Positions 47,593 through 56,844 of a DNA stretch of 64,000 bases are shown one piece after another. Below the pieces are notes generated by a model. It had not been told where the DNA came from. It searched no databases and was given only the letters and a program-made list of their open reading frames with translations. Numbering within the stretch: position 1 is the first letter of the stretch; each line of letters opens with the position of its first letter. The DNA lies in assembly GCF_003943935.1 (NCBI RefSeq), contig NZ_RJOB01000001.1:62415-126414 (forward strand), read 5' to 3'. Source of the stretch: Streptococcus mitis (GTDB lineage: Bacteria > Bacillota > Bacilli > Lactobacillales > Streptococcaceae). A program made the position numbers and the translations under genes.

Positions 47593-47617
47593 GAAAAACC
47601 TCCACATTCAGTGGAGG
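47593..47617 (-). terminator. Terminator of lctO
   Basis: CCTCCAC and GTGGAGG pair around a five-base loop, followed on the minus strand by TTTTTC. It lies 13 bases after the lctO stop. Confidence 0.88.
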
Positions 47618-47629
47618 CAAGCTGTTTTA

Positions 47630-48766
47630 TTAATACAATTTTAAGTCACGAGGGTCAACTGGGAAAGTTGGGTTGTATGGGTTGTGACGGAGTTTGAAAT
47701 GTTTGACATCTTCAATGGTCTGAGTTCCAGACAATTGCATGACTGTCTTCAATTCTGCATTCAAGTGTTCAAAGACTTGACGCACACCAACACTACCACC
47801 GAGAGCCAAGCCATAGATAACAGGGCGACCAATAGCTACCAAGTCTGCACCTGAAGCCAAGGCTTTAAAGACGTGTTGACCACGACGAACACCAGAGTCA
47901 AAGACAATTGGCACACGTTTATCAACTGCTTCTGCAACTTCTTGAAGTGAGTCAAAGGCAGCTGGTCCACCGTCGATTTGGCGGCCACCGTGGTTGGTTA
48001 CCCAGATACCAGAAGCTCCCGCAGCAAGCGAACGTTCAACGTCCTCACGACATTGTGGTCCCTTGACATACACAGGAAGTCCAGAGTATTCAGCGATAAA
48101 TTCTACATCTCGTGGAGATAGGCGTTGTTTAGCTGATTTGTAAACAAAGTCCATTGATTTACCAGCACCTTCTGGTAGGTATTCTTCAACAATCGGCATG
48201 CCAACTGGGAAGACAAAACCATTGCGCTTATCAACCTCACGATTACCCCCTACAGTAGCATCTGCTGTCAAGACAATCGCCTTATACCCTTCAGCCTTAA
48301 CACGGTCCATGATATGGCGGTTAATGCCATCATCTTTACTAAAGTAAAATTGGAACCAATGAGGTGTCCCTTGAAGGGCCTCCGTAATTTCTGGAAGGTC
48401 GACAGTAGAGTAAGAGCTAGTTGTATAAAGAGAACCGAACTCATGCACACCACGCGCAGTCGCCACTTCACCCTGTTCGTTTGCCAATTTATGGGCCGCA
48501 ACAGGCGCCATAATGATTGGTGAAGACAATTTTTCACCAGCAAATTCAATCTCTGTACTTGGATTTTCAACATCACAAAGCGTATGAGGAACGATGAGTT
48601 TGTGGTTAAAGGCGCGGATATTCTCTCTTAAAGTGAAAGTATCTTCTGCTCCACTAGCGATATATCCAAATGCTGCTTTAGGAATAACTTGTTGTGCCAT
48701 TGGCTCCAAATCATAGGTATTGATGAAATCTACAGGACCTTCTGCATTGCTTGTTTTGTATGACAT
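47630..48766 (-). CDS. lctO: L-lactate oxidase LctO
   Basis: A 378-residue FMN enzyme of the alpha-hydroxy-acid oxidase family that turns lactate and oxygen into pyruvate and hydrogen peroxide. The FMN motif PIIMAPVAAHKL is around 79, the substrate His-Arg are in VTNHGGRQIDGGPA (about 260-273), and the C-terminal FMN-phosphate site is FDSGVRRGQHVFKALASGAD (20 residues). With SpxB it completes a lactate-pyruvate-acetyl phosphate route and makes peroxide twice. A palindrome overlaps its promoter region. Confidence 0.96.
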   Translation of the reverse strand: MSYKTSNAEGPVDFINTYDLEPMAQQVIPKAAFGYIASGAEDTFTLRENIRAFNHKLIVPHTLCDVENPSTEIEFAGEKLSSPIIMAPVAAHKLANEQGEVATARGVHEFGSLYTTSSYSTVDLPEITEALQGTPHWFQFYFSKDDGINRHIMDRVKAEGYKAIVLTADATVGGNREVDKRNGFVFPVGMPIVEEYLPEGAGKSMDFVYKSAKQRLSPRDVEFIAEYSGLPVYVKGPQCREDVERSLAAGASGIWVTNHGGRQIDGGPAAFDSLQEVAEAVDKRVPIVFDSGVRRGQHVFKALASGADLVAIGRPVIYGLALGGSVGVRQVFEHLNAELKTVMQLSGTQTIEDVKHFKLRHNPYNPTFPVDPRDLKLY

Positions 48767-48783
48767 AAAATGCCCTCCTTAAT

Positions 48784-48799
48784 AAGTAAGCGTTTACTT
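48784..48799. promoter_or_regulatory. cre-like palindrome upstream of lctO
   Basis: AAGTAAGCGTTTACTT, a 16-base imperfect palindrome, 17 bases before the start codon and just downstream of a possible -10. It resembles CcpA sites but lacks the TG/CA ends. Confidence 0.45.
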
Positions 48800-48926
48800 T
48801 GTATATTACAAAAAATATTCTAACTCTTTTTTCAAAATTTTTCAAATATTTTGTTTGGAAATTTCATACTTTCAATCATTTTACAGCGATAATTAAAAAT
48901 GATGAACTTTCTTAAGTTATGGAAAT

Positions 48927-49683
48927 TCAAATAATCTTTTCATTTTCTAATACTTTATCATCAAATTGTTCAGCTAGTATAGTTGCTGAGTGATAAAGTT
49001 CCTTTGCTTTATTTTTATCATTTTCAAAATAAAGATAGCACTTAGCTTCAAATACTGAAATTCCAGGTTTATAGACTTGCAACGTTGTTACTGATAAAAT
49101 TTCATTCATCTTTTTTACTAGAGATATCATATGTTTATAGTCATTATGAACAACATAAACAACCGCTATGGCACAAAGAACTGATAGTAGCTCTACATTA
49201 TACATTTCATCACTAACTAATTGCTGTTTCAACAACTTAATCCGAAAATCATCTAATGCTCTCTTCTATAAATCAAGTCTTGACATTGCATAGCAAAATA
49301 ATCAATTAATAGTAAATCATTGAATGTGTAAACTTGCTTTAGTGTTACTTGCTTAAAATAATCATCAAAAATATCTTCAGCGAAACTACCTGTCCCTGTT
49401 CTTATCAAGTCTAATATTCTTTCAATCAAGTCTAGACTCAGCAACTCTTCCTCAGGAAGAGCTAGTTCTTTATTTTCAAGAAAAGTATCTATCGGAACTT
49501 CTAATCGCTTAGATAAATATTGTAACTTAGTAATTGTTGGCAAGGATTGCCCAAGCTCAGTACGCATCAGCTGTTTGATTATTAAGTCAGCTTCTGTCCA
49601 CAGACCTCTTCTCTCGTCAATTTGTGACGTTCACGTTCCTGTCTTACTCTATGACCAATTTCAGTTTTAATATCTGTTGTCAT
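48927..49683 (-). pseudogene. Rgg/GadR/MutR-type regulator, broken by two frameshifts
   Basis: The start at 49683 reads MTTDIKTEIGHRVRQERERH, KLTREEVCGQKLT and then a stop (49582-49584), where a one-base deletion near 49595 shifts frame; the next frame continues KQLMRTELGQSLPTITKLQY LSKRLEVPIDTF to a stop near 49253. A two-base GA duplication (AGAGAG near 49260) then shifts again to ALDDFRIKLLKQQL and on to 48927. The HTH followed by a helical repeat domain is characteristic of quorum-sensing Rgg regulators. It lies between lctO and a TetR gene. Confidence 0.82.
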
Positions 49684-49710
49684 TCTTACCTCTTAACCAC
49701 AATCCATAAA

Positions 49711-50271
49711 TTAACAATAATTCTTTTTCAAATCCGTCATATTATTTTCCAAAACTTGGATGTCTTGGCTGACTTTGAGAATGACAATGCTGCCTTGAAT
49801 ACTGGAGATGACTTGACGGGCCTGCAACTGCGCCCGCTCTTCTGACCAGTCAGCATGCAGGTCTTGCAAGAGGCTGGCTAACTTCTCTGTCCATTGGGTC
49901 ATAAAATCATTGAGAGGACAGCGGAAGTTCTCATCTTCTGTGGACAATTCCACAATCAGATTACCAATTGGGCAACCATAAAAGACCGTCTGACTTTCAT
50001 GAAATTGACAAACCCAGTCAATCATATCCGAAAACTTGTCACTGTCAGACTTATCTGCTTCAAAAATATCTTCAAAAAGCTCTTTTCGCCAATTTGCTAA
50101 AATATCTTGAATGACCGTCAAACCAATTTCCTTCTTAGATTTGAAATAATAATAAAGCTGTCCCTTGCCAACATCAGCTGCCTCCATGATGTCACTGATG
50201 GAGGTGGCCACATAACCCTTCTGATAAATCAATTCCTCAGCACTTTGTAAAATACGCTCTTTAACGCTCAT
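49711..50271 (-). CDS. TetR/AcrR family regulator beside an isochorismatase gene
   Basis: A 186-residue regulator. The HTH is VATSISDIMEAADVGKGQLY YYFKSKKEIG (about 20-50), with a C-terminal domain containing HESQTVFYGCPIGNLIVELS near 95, typical of the TetR_C_6-like group. It is divergent from a cysteine-hydrolase gene, and a small palindrome (ACCGAATGGT) lies near that gene's start of transcription. The ligand is unknown. Confidence 0.85.
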   Translation of the reverse strand: MSVKERILQSAEELIYQKGYVATSISDIMEAADVGKGQLYYYFKSKKEIGLTVIQDILANWRKELFEDIFEADKSDSDKFSDMIDWVCQFHESQTVFYGCPIGNLIVELSTEDENFRCPLNDFMTQWTEKLASLLQDLHADWSEERAQLQARQVISSIQGSIVILKVSQDIQVLENNMTDLKKNYC

Positions 50272-50412
50272 CTACTCACCTCTCTTTTTTCCTATTATAG
50301 CAGATTCAGAGTCTGAGACCAAACAATTGAAACCACCTCCTTTTGCCACTGTTTTATCATTAAAATTTTTTGTTCTGAGCAAATTAATTTACAAATTCAA
50401 TTTTAGATGTTA

Positions 50413-50440
50413 TTATAATTGTACCGAATGGTCAGTATAT
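50413..50440 (+). promoter_or_regulatory. -10 box and possible TetR operator of the isochorismatase gene
   Basis: TATAAT at 50413-50418, then TACCGAATGGTCA at 50422-50434, an imperfect palindrome at the transcription start. It could bind the divergent TetR protein. Confidence 0.4.
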
Positions 50441-50525
50441 AACTAAAACTACCATTTGGAAAATCATCAAACTAACAGTCTAAATTCCTATTGGCTGTTA
50501 ATCAAATCATATTAGGAGGAACCTC

Positions 50526-51149
50526 ATGTTCAATCAGAAAAATGTCGCATTTGTTATCACAGACCCACAAGTTGAATTCCTAAAACATACTGGTAAAGGA
50601 TTCGGAGCAACTAAAGACGTTCTTGAAAAAGTTAATACTATTGAAAATCTGACAAAGCTTTTCGCTCTTGCTAAAGAGCGTGGCTACAAGCGTTTTATCT
50701 CACCGCACTACTTCTATCCACACGATCACAAGTGGCAATTTAAAGCTGCTGGTGAAACGATGATGATTGAAAACGAAATGTTTTGGCGTGATAGCCAGTA
50801 TTCAGCAATTCCAGAAGGCTCTGGAGCAGATATGATTGAAGAGATTAAACCATTTTTGGATGAAGATACTATTGTTGTCAACGGACATAAAATTTTTGGC
50901 CCAGAAAGCAACGATCTTAACCTTCAACTCCGCAAAAATGGTATCGACACCGTCATCTTGGCTGGTATGAATGCTAATCTCTGCGTGGATTCACACATGC
51001 GTGAACTCATAGAATTAGGCTACAATGTCATTGTTGTTAACGATGCTGTCGGTGCTCCAGGTGAAGAAGCCTACCAAGCTGCACTAACAAACTACGGCTA
51101 CATTGCCAACCAAGTTTTGACAACTGAGGAAGTTATCGCTCAACTTTAG
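50526..51149 (+). CDS. Isochorismatase-fold cysteine hydrolase
   Basis: A 207-residue enzyme of the cysteine hydrolase family (isochorismatase, nicotinamidase and related). The catalytic Asp is in VITDPQVEFL (about 13), the Lys in NGHKIFGPE (about 122), and the Cys in ILAGMNANLCVDSHM (about 152). The family hydrolyses amide or vinyl ether bonds; the substrate here cannot be told. The SD AGGAGGA is strong. It is divergent from its likely TetR regulator. Confidence 0.88.
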   Translation: MFNQKNVAFVITDPQVEFLKHTGKGFGATKDVLEKVNTIENLTKLFALAKERGYKRFISPHYFYPHDHKWQFKAAGETMMIENEMFWRDSQYSAIPEGSGADMIEEIKPFLDEDTIVVNGHKIFGPESNDLNLQLRKNGIDTVILAGMNANLCVDSHMRELIELGYNVIVVNDAVGAPGEEAYQAALTNYGYIANQVLTTEEVIAQL

Positions 51150-51157
51150 TATTAAAA

Positions 51158-51196
51158 ACAAAATCAGGTAATCCTAGCGACTACCTGATTTTCTAT
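51158..51196. terminator. Bidirectional terminator between isochorismatase and pyrE genes
   Basis: AAAATCAGGTA and TACCTGATTTT pair perfectly around an 11-base loop, with A- and T-runs on both sides. Confidence 0.88.
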
Positions 51197-51199
51197 GTT

Positions 51200-51832
51200 T
51201 TAAGAATTTTGCCAATTTTCTTGGTCTTCTTTAAAGCGTTTTAGAAGGTCGAGTCCTTCTGGTGTGATATAGCCTTCTTCTTGGGCTAGGTGAATGAGTT
51301 CACTGTAGTTAGAAAGCGTCACAAGTTTGACACCTGCATCTGAGAAGTTCTTATCTGCTTTTGGCAATTGGTAACTGAAAATCGCTACAACACCAAGTAC
51401 ATCTGCACCTTCGCGTTTAGCTGCTGCTACGGCCTCAAGAACAGAACCACCTGTTGAAATCAGGTCTTCAACCACTACCATTTTTTGACCTTGAGCTACA
51501 CGGCCTTCGATTTGGTTGCCTGCTCCGTGGTCTTTTGGTTTGCTACGGATGTAGGCAAAAGGCAAGTCCATCTTATCAGCAATAATAGCTCCGTGTGGAA
51601 TCCCTGCTGTTGCAGTTCCTGCAATCACCTCAACCTCAGGAAAGGCTTCTTTGATAGCATCCACAAAACCATTTTCAATGAGAGTACGAGTTTCTGGATA
51701 GGCAAGAGTTACACGGTTATCTGTGTAAATCGGCGACTTGATACCAGATGCCCAAGTGAAAGGCTCCTCTGGTTTGAGGTAAACTGCTTGAATTTTCAAG
51801 AGGTGGCTAGCGATATCTTTAGCAAGTGTCAT
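51200..51832 (-). CDS. pyrE: Orotate phosphoribosyltransferase PyrE
   Basis: A 210-residue enzyme that makes OMP from orotate and PRPP. Motifs are [16 protein letters not shown] (about 23-38), the catalytic loop [17 protein letters not shown] (about 93-109) and the PRPP motif [16 protein letters not shown] (about 118-133). It follows pyrF by 33 bases and is controlled by the PyrR attenuator upstream of pyrF. Confidence 0.96.
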   Translation of the reverse strand: MTLAKDIASHLLKIQAVYLKPEEPFTWASGIKSPIYTDNRVTLAYPETRTLIENGFVDAIKEAFPEVEVIAGTATAGIPHGAIIADKMDLPFAYIRSKPKDHGAGNQIEGRVAQGQKMVVVEDLISTGGSVLEAVAAAKREGADVLGVVAIFSYQLPKADKNFSDAGVKLVTLSNYSELIHLAQEEGYITPEGLDLLKRFKEDQENWQNS

Positions 51833-51865
51833 GGTATTCTCCTTTTATTTTTATAATCTAGTTCT

Positions 51866-52567
51866 TTAATTCCAGTCCTGTGTCCATTCATCCTTGATGG
51901 CATGATAAGCTGCAACAGGATCCTCAGCTTGGGTAATGGGGCGTCCCACTACGATATAGTCACTGCCGATTTGATAAGCATCCGCTGGCGTCATCACGCG
52001 TTTTTGGTCTCCAACTGCAGCTCCCTGTGGACGAATTCCTGGCGTTAAACAGATAAAATCTGGTTTAGTAGCCTGCTTGATGACTTGTACTTCCTGAGCC
52101 GAGCAAACGACACCATCTAATCCCGCCTCAGCTGTCTTCTTAGCATAATGAATCACAGACTCTTGCAGGCTGGTTTGGATATTTTGAAAATCCTGCATCT
52201 GAGCTTCCGATGTTGAGGTCAGCTGAGTCACTGCAATCAATTTGGCTTGATTTCCAAGACCTTCACGCGCAGCCTTCATCATCTCTACACCCCCAGCCGC
52301 ATGAACATTGGTCATATCCACACCAAGCTGAGACAGGATCTTCATGGCTGACTTAACTGTATTGGGAATGTCATGTAGTTTGAGATCAAGAAAGACGCTA
52401 TGTCCCAAGTTTTTTAAATAGGAAATAATCTCAGGACCCGCTGCGTAATAAAGCTCCATCCCTACCTTGAGATAAAGGCTTTCTTCTGCTGGGAAAAGAG
52501 CTAAAAATTCCTTGACTGCCTCAAAACTAGGAAAATCAAGAGCAATGACTGGACGATGTTCTCGCAT
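51866..52567 (-). CDS. pyrF: Orotidine-5'-phosphate decarboxylase PyrF
   Basis: A 233-residue TIM-barrel enzyme that decarboxylates OMP to UMP. It shows [10 protein letters not shown] (about 8-17), the catalytic [15 protein letters not shown] (about 59-73), LTPGIRP (about 180) and the C-terminal [13 protein letters not shown]. It is the first gene of pyrF-pyrE, behind a PyrR-type leader. Confidence 0.96.
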   Translation of the reverse strand: MREHRPVIALDFPSFEAVKEFLALFPAEESLYLKVGMELYYAAGPEIISYLKNLGHSVFLDLKLHDIPNTVKSAMKILSQLGVDMTNVHAAGGVEMMKAAREGLGNQAKLIAVTQLTSTSEAQMQDFQNIQTSLQESVIHYAKKTAEAGLDGVVCSAQEVQVIKQATKPDFICLTPGIRPQGAAVGDQKRVMTPADAYQIGSDYIVVGRPITQAEDPVAAYHAIKDEWTQDWN

Positions 52568-52620
52568 AGGTTTCTCCTTTTACCTTTGCTAGTGAGAGAG
52601 TCTGGACACAAGAAGTCACG

Positions 52621-52650
52621 AAAAAAGGAACCTGCCAACAGCAAGGTTCC
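52621..52650 (-). terminator. Attenuator terminator of pyrF-pyrE
   Basis: On the minus strand GGAACCT, TGCTGTTGGC, AGGTTCC, TTTTTT. It lies between the PyrR site and pyrF. Confidence 0.9.
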
Positions 52651-52654
52651 ACGA

Positions 52655-52715
52655 AAAACGGGTAGTCTCCACCCTTTCACCGTCTAACCTTAGCTGCCTC
52701 TCTGGACTGCTTTAA
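52655..52715 (-). promoter_or_regulatory. PyrR-binding leader of pyrF-pyrE
   Basis: The minus strand carries AGTCCAGAGAGGCAGCTAAG, matching the anti-antiterminator consensus (UCCAGAGAGGCU) recognised by PyrR with UMP. Downstream GGTGGAGACTACCC belongs to the alternative fold. PyrR binding would favour the terminator at 52621-52650. Confidence 0.88.
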
Positions 52716-52727
52716 AGGTTTTTTACT

Positions 52728-52756
52728 ATTCTATTATTTCTACTAGCACTTGTCAA
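52728..52756 (-). promoter_or_regulatory. Promoter of pyrF-pyrE
   Basis: TTGACA (52751-52756), 17 bases, TAGAAT (52728-52733) on the minus strand. The PyrR leader follows about seven bases later. Confidence 0.85.
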
Positions 52757-52799
52757 GTAAAAACATGGCAACTAAAGAGCTATGAAAGAAAAGGTAAAC

Positions 52800-54035
52800 C
52801 TAGCGACGTGATGAACGCTGATTTGTTTGATTTCGATTGCTCTCTTCCTCCAGTTTTTTCTTCTCTTCTTCCAATTTTTTCTGCTGTTCTTCTAGCCTTT
52901 TCTTCTCTTCCTCTTTCTGTTTCTTCTCAGCTTCAATTGCCTCTTTTTTAGCTCTTTCCTCAGCCTCCATAATTAATTTATCCGCCACAGTGTAACTGTA
53001 AATTCCAGCTTCCATATCGACCACACTTGGTTCTGACAATTGAGGCTTAATCTTACTGTAATATGGCAATTTCTTACTCATTTCAGACAGGGGAACCAAG
53101 ACTTCATCTGTATCATACATGGTCAATCGAATTAAATCGGAAGTCACCTTGCTTGGGGCTAGTTCCACCTTTTGGATAGCCGCCTTGAGTTCTGGGCTAA
53201 TTTGAGCAAGTTCTGAGACAAAAGTCTTGATTTGCTCGCTGTCATTAAAGAAAACAGATAAATAGGTTTCTGGTAGACTAACCAAGCTCACAGCACTAGT
53301 CTCAAGCTGACCACTGGAAAGAATAGGATAATGACTTTCTCCAGAAACATAGTAGGCCACAATATCATATTCCTTAACCTTGATAGTAAATTTAGTTGGA
53401 AATTGATAGACAAGCTGAGCTGATTCAACCCAATAATTAGACTTAATCTGCTCTTCATATTTTGCCTTATCTAGCAGAAGGTTAATCGTATAATCCGAAT
53501 CTTGAATGCCTGAAGCCTGTCGAATATCATCATCCGTAGTTTGCACCGTTCCCTCAATATGAATATCCTTCATGGTCGCATAAGGACTGAGTAAGTAGGC
53601 AGAGACAATCAATAAAAGCAGACTTGGAAATAAAATCGTGAAGGCTCGTAAGATATGGAGACCAGGAATCTTTGCTTTGGCTGGTTTTTCCTTTGTAGCC
53701 TTTTTAGCAAGCTTTTTATCCTGGTCCTCCTTCTCTTTAGACCCTGATTCTTCTTTCTCTTCTTCCTCTTTGTCACCCTCTGAGGATTCTACTTTTTCTT
53801 CAGACTTTTCCTTAGCTGATTCTTCATCTTCCTGGTCTGTTTCACTCTCCTGGTCCTCTGATTTCTCAGATTCTTCTCCCATTCGAGCTTGTCTTTCCTT
53901 TTCTTTCTCCTCAGCTAGGGCTGCCTCTTCTTCAGCCTTCTTTTTTAGATATTCTTGGTTTCGTTTCTGCCATTCTGATAACTCTTTAAATTCTTCGAGG
54001 ATTTCTTTGCCCTCATTTTTCTTATCTTTTGACAT
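52800..54035 (-). CDS. divIB: Cell-division protein DivIB/FtsQ
   Basis: A 411-residue bitopic divisome protein. The cytoplasmic N-terminus (about 1-125) is very acidic and charged, with Glu, Lys, Asp and Ser runs; one membrane helix lies at about 130-152, then the POTRA domain (YATMKDIHIEGTVQTTDD), the beta domain, and a C-terminal gamma tail that is a Glu-Lys-rich coiled coil (about 345-400) ending NQTNQRSSRR. It recruits and stabilises FtsL and DivIC/FtsB at the septum. It is last in murD-murG-divIB. Confidence 0.93.
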   Translation of the reverse strand: MSKDKKNEGKEILEEFKELSEWQKRNQEYLKKKAEEEAALAEEKEKERQARMGEESEKSEDQESETDQEDEESAKEKSEEKVESSEGDKEEEEKEESGSKEKEDQDKKLAKKATKEKPAKAKIPGLHILRAFTILFPSLLLLIVSAYLLSPYATMKDIHIEGTVQTTDDDIRQASGIQDSDYTINLLLDKAKYEEQIKSNYWVESAQLVYQFPTKFTIKVKEYDIVAYYVSGESHYPILSSGQLETSAVSLVSLPETYLSVFFNDSEQIKTFVSELAQISPELKAAIQKVELAPSKVTSDLIRLTMYDTDEVLVPLSEMSKKLPYYSKIKPQLSEPSVVDMEAGIYSYTVADKLIMEAEERAKKEAIEAEKKQKEEEKKRLEEQQKKLEEEKKKLEEESNRNQTNQRSSRR

Positions 54036-54044
54036 TTACTTTCC

Positions 54045-55103
54045 TTATGATAAATCTTTTTTCAACAATTGATAAAAATCTGCTAGAGATTTCAATTCCT
54101 TAGAAGCCTTCATCTTGGCTTGATAGTCTTCCTTGTGACTTAGTAAGTGAGAAAGCTTCTCTTCTAAACTGTCCAAGGTCAAATCGCTTTCTTGAAGCTC
54201 TTCTGCATAGCCTTTTTTTACAAAGTAAGCTGCATTTTCAATCTGGTCTCCACGACTAGCTTCACGACCAAGTGGCACAATGACATGTAATTTTGCCATG
54301 GCCAAGAGCTCAAAAATCGTATTGGCACCACCTCGTGTCACGACAATATCAGCCAATTCCATCAAGGGTTGATAGAGATTGGTCACATAGTCAACACGAA
54401 AAAGATTTTGGCTCAACTCGTTCAGGCTAGAATCTCCAGTTAGATTGATAATATTGTAGCGTTCTGTCAGTTCTTTCTTATGGTCTGTCACCAATTGGTT
54501 AAAGACACGAGCTCCTGCTGAACCGCCGACAAACAGCACTGTTGGCAATTGGGGATTAAAGTGGGTTTGAATATCCACCAATTCATCTGGTTCTAGAGTT
54601 TTTTGATCTGAAACCTTGGTCACTGCTCCCACATGCTCGACCTTAGACAAACTTGAAGCTTGCTCAAAAGTTGAATACATCTTGGTCGCAAATTTATAGG
54701 CGATTTTATTGGCCAAGCCCATAGATAGGTCAGATTCGTGAATAAAGACAGGCACTCCTGACACACGCGCTGCGATAACAGGCGGTACAGAGACAAAGCC
54801 TCCCTTTGAAAAAAGAGCCTGTGGACGAAGTCGTAACATGATAAAGAGCGATTGGACAATTCCCCAACCAACTTTAAAGACATCCATCATATTTTGCCAA
54901 GAGAAATAGCGACGCAATTTTCCAGTCGCAATGGAGTGGAAAGTGACATCCAAGCCTGACTTAAGGATTTCTTGGTGTTCGATACCACGTTTATCTCCTA
55001 TATAGTGGACTTCCCAGCCATCTTCGATGAACTTGGGCATCAACAAAAGGTTGAGGGTAACGTGTCCAACCGTTCCCCCACCTGTAAAGATAATTTTTTT
55101 CAT
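54045..55103 (-). CDS. murG: UDP-GlcNAc transferase MurG
   Basis: A 352-residue GT-B enzyme that adds GlcNAc to lipid I, making lipid II on the inner membrane face. Glycine motifs are [13 protein letters not shown] (about 7-19) and [12 protein letters not shown], with the nucleotide-sugar part [16 protein letters not shown] (about 255-270) and the hydrophobic patch for membrane contact near 70-80. One base separates it from murD. Confidence 0.96.
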   Translation of the reverse strand: MKKIIFTGGGTVGHVTLNLLLMPKFIEDGWEVHYIGDKRGIEHQEILKSGLDVTFHSIATGKLRRYFSWQNMMDVFKVGWGIVQSLFIMLRLRPQALFSKGGFVSVPPVIAARVSGVPVFIHESDLSMGLANKIAYKFATKMYSTFEQASSLSKVEHVGAVTKVSDQKTLEPDELVDIQTHFNPQLPTVLFVGGSAGARVFNQLVTDHKKELTERYNIINLTGDSSLNELSQNLFRVDYVTNLYQPLMELADIVVTRGGANTIFELLAMAKLHVIVPLGREASRGDQIENAAYFVKKGYAEELQESDLTLDSLEEKLSHLLSHKEDYQAKMKASKELKSLADFYQLLKKDLS

Positions 55104-55104
55104 A

Positions 55105-56457
55105 TTATTCCTTTAACTCCGCTACCGTGTCGATAAAGAGGTCGCCACGTACTTCAAAGTTAGCATACATATCCCAGCTGGCATTGGCAGGACTGAGAAG
55201 AACCACGTCTCCTTGAGTCGCAAGCTCATAAGCCTTGTGGGTCGCATCAGCAATATCAGTCGCATCCACATAAGCTACACCAGCCTTATCCGCTGCCCGT
55301 TTGACACGTTCTGCAGACTGACCCAGGATGACCATCTTCTTGAGTCCAGTAATATCTGGAATCAATTCGTCAAACTCATTGCCACGGTCCAGACCACCTG
55401 CAATCAAGATGACCTTGCTGTTGTCAAATCCTGACAAGGCTTTTTGAGTAGCCAAGATATTGGTTGACTTGCTATCATTATAGAATTTGACACCCTTGAT
55501 TTCATCCACAAATTGGAGACGGTGTTTGACACCACCAAAGGCTGAAAGAGTTTCTTTGATGGTTTGGTTATCAACACCACGAAGCTTGGCTACAGCAATC
55601 GTCGCAAGGGCATTTTCCACATTGTGACTACCTGGAACTCCGATTTCGCTAGCTGCCATGACAACTTCCCCACGGAAGTAGAGTTTACCATCTTCTAGAT
55701 AAGCTCCAGCAACCTTTTCCTGTGTTGAGAATGGTACAACAGTAGCCTGTGTTTTAGTAGCTAATTCTTTTGCCAAGTCTTGGTTAAAGTTCAAGACAAG
55801 GAAATCAGCTGCTGTCATCTTGTTCTGGATATTCCACTTGGCTGCCACATATTCCTCAAAAGAACCGTGGTAGTCGATATGGGTTGGCATGAGGTTGGTA
55901 ATAACCGCAATCTCAGGATGGAATTCTTGAACGCCCATGAGTTGGAAAGAAGAAAGTTCCATGACAAGCGTGTCCTTGTCTGACGCAGTTTGGGCCACTT
56001 GACTAGCTGGATAGCCGATATTCCCTGATAAAAGACCATGTTGCCCAGCAGCAGTCAAAACTTCCCCAATCATGGTCGTTGTAGTTGTTTTTCCATTTGA
56101 ACCTGTGATACCGATAATTGGCGCCTCTGAAATCAAGTAAGCCAATTCCACCTCAGTCAAGACTGGAATTCCCTTGGCCAAAGCCTTTTCAATCATGGGA
56201 TTGCTGTAGGGAATACCTGGATTTTTCACCATAAGGGCAAACTCTTCATCCAAAAGTTCCAAAGGATGGCCACCTGTGATAACCTTGATTCCTTCTTCCA
56301 ACAAACTTTGGGCAGCTGGATTGTCCTCGAAAGGCTTCCCATCATTTACCGTCACAATGGCACCTAGCTTGTCCAACAAACGTGCTGCAGATTCACCAGA
56401 CTTGGCCAAGCCTAAAACAAGGACTTTCTTATTTTTAAATTGATCTATTACTTTCAT
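55105..56457 (-). CDS. murD: UDP-MurNAc-L-Ala:D-Glu ligase MurD
   Basis: A 450-residue Mur ligase that adds D-glutamate to UDP-MurNAc-Ala. The ATP loop is [13 protein letters not shown] (about 115-127), the metal and Lys-carbamate region is around [20 protein letters not shown] (20 residues, about 190), and the C-terminal domain has [17 protein letters not shown] and [16 protein letters not shown]. It starts murD-murG-divIB after an intergenic terminator. Confidence 0.96.
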   Translation of the reverse strand: MKVIDQFKNKKVLVLGLAKSGESAARLLDKLGAIVTVNDGKPFEDNPAAQSLLEEGIKVITGGHPLELLDEEFALMVKNPGIPYSNPMIEKALAKGIPVLTEVELAYLISEAPIIGITGSNGKTTTTTMIGEVLTAAGQHGLLSGNIGYPASQVAQTASDKDTLVMELSSFQLMGVQEFHPEIAVITNLMPTHIDYHGSFEEYVAAKWNIQNKMTAADFLVLNFNQDLAKELATKTQATVVPFSTQEKVAGAYLEDGKLYFRGEVVMAASEIGVPGSHNVENALATIAVAKLRGVDNQTIKETLSAFGGVKHRLQFVDEIKGVKFYNDSKSTNILATQKALSGFDNSKVILIAGGLDRGNEFDELIPDITGLKKMVILGQSAERVKRAADKAGVAYVDATDIADATHKAYELATQGDVVLLSPANASWDMYANFEVRGDLFIDTVAELKE

Positions 56458-56547
56458 GTCTCGAACTCCATTTCTACTCCTACTATTTTACCATTTTTAT
56501 GGAAATAATTCTAAACGAAAATGCTCAGATTAGGCATTCTAACAAGC

Positions 56548-56573
56548 AAAAAGAGAGCCGAAACTCTCTTTTA
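56548..56573 (-). terminator. Terminator after the small membrane protein gene
   Basis: On the minus strand AAAGAGAG, TTTCGG, CTCTCTTT then TTG; the stem begins inside the last codons of the gene (stop at 56571). Confidence 0.75.
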
Positions 56574-56825
56574 TCTTCTTTTACTTTTATGGACCGACAT
56601 GAGGGTAATATCTCGCAAGCTAAAGTATGCTAGGAAGAGCATAGCGACTGCGATAAAGAATTCTGTCGGTAGCTGAAAGATTTGCAGGACAGACAGCATC
56701 AGCAAAATCAAAAGTGCTACGAAAGCAAAGACTACAAGGACGATATTGACTGTCCCTTTAATGCTTTGTGGTGTCGCAAATACATAGAGTAGTAATAAGA
56801 GGATTCCTATGATTAAATAAACCAT
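56571..56825 (-). CDS. Small membrane protein, probably DUF3165
   Basis: An 84-residue protein with three hydrophobic helices (about 2-16, 24-50, 55-72) and a basic C-terminus (SVHKSKRR). It begins VYLIIGILLLLLYVFATPQS. I believe this is the streptococcal DUF3165 family, but cannot confirm it. It follows typA by 19 bases and has a terminator at its end, so it is probably co-transcribed with typA. Confidence 0.75.
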   Translation of the reverse strand: MVYLIIGILLLLLYVFATPQSIKGTVNIVLVVFAFVALLILLMLSVLQIFQLPTEFFIAVAMLFLAYFSLRDITLMSVHKSKRR

Positions 56826-56844
56826 CTTTATCTCTTTCTAGCTC

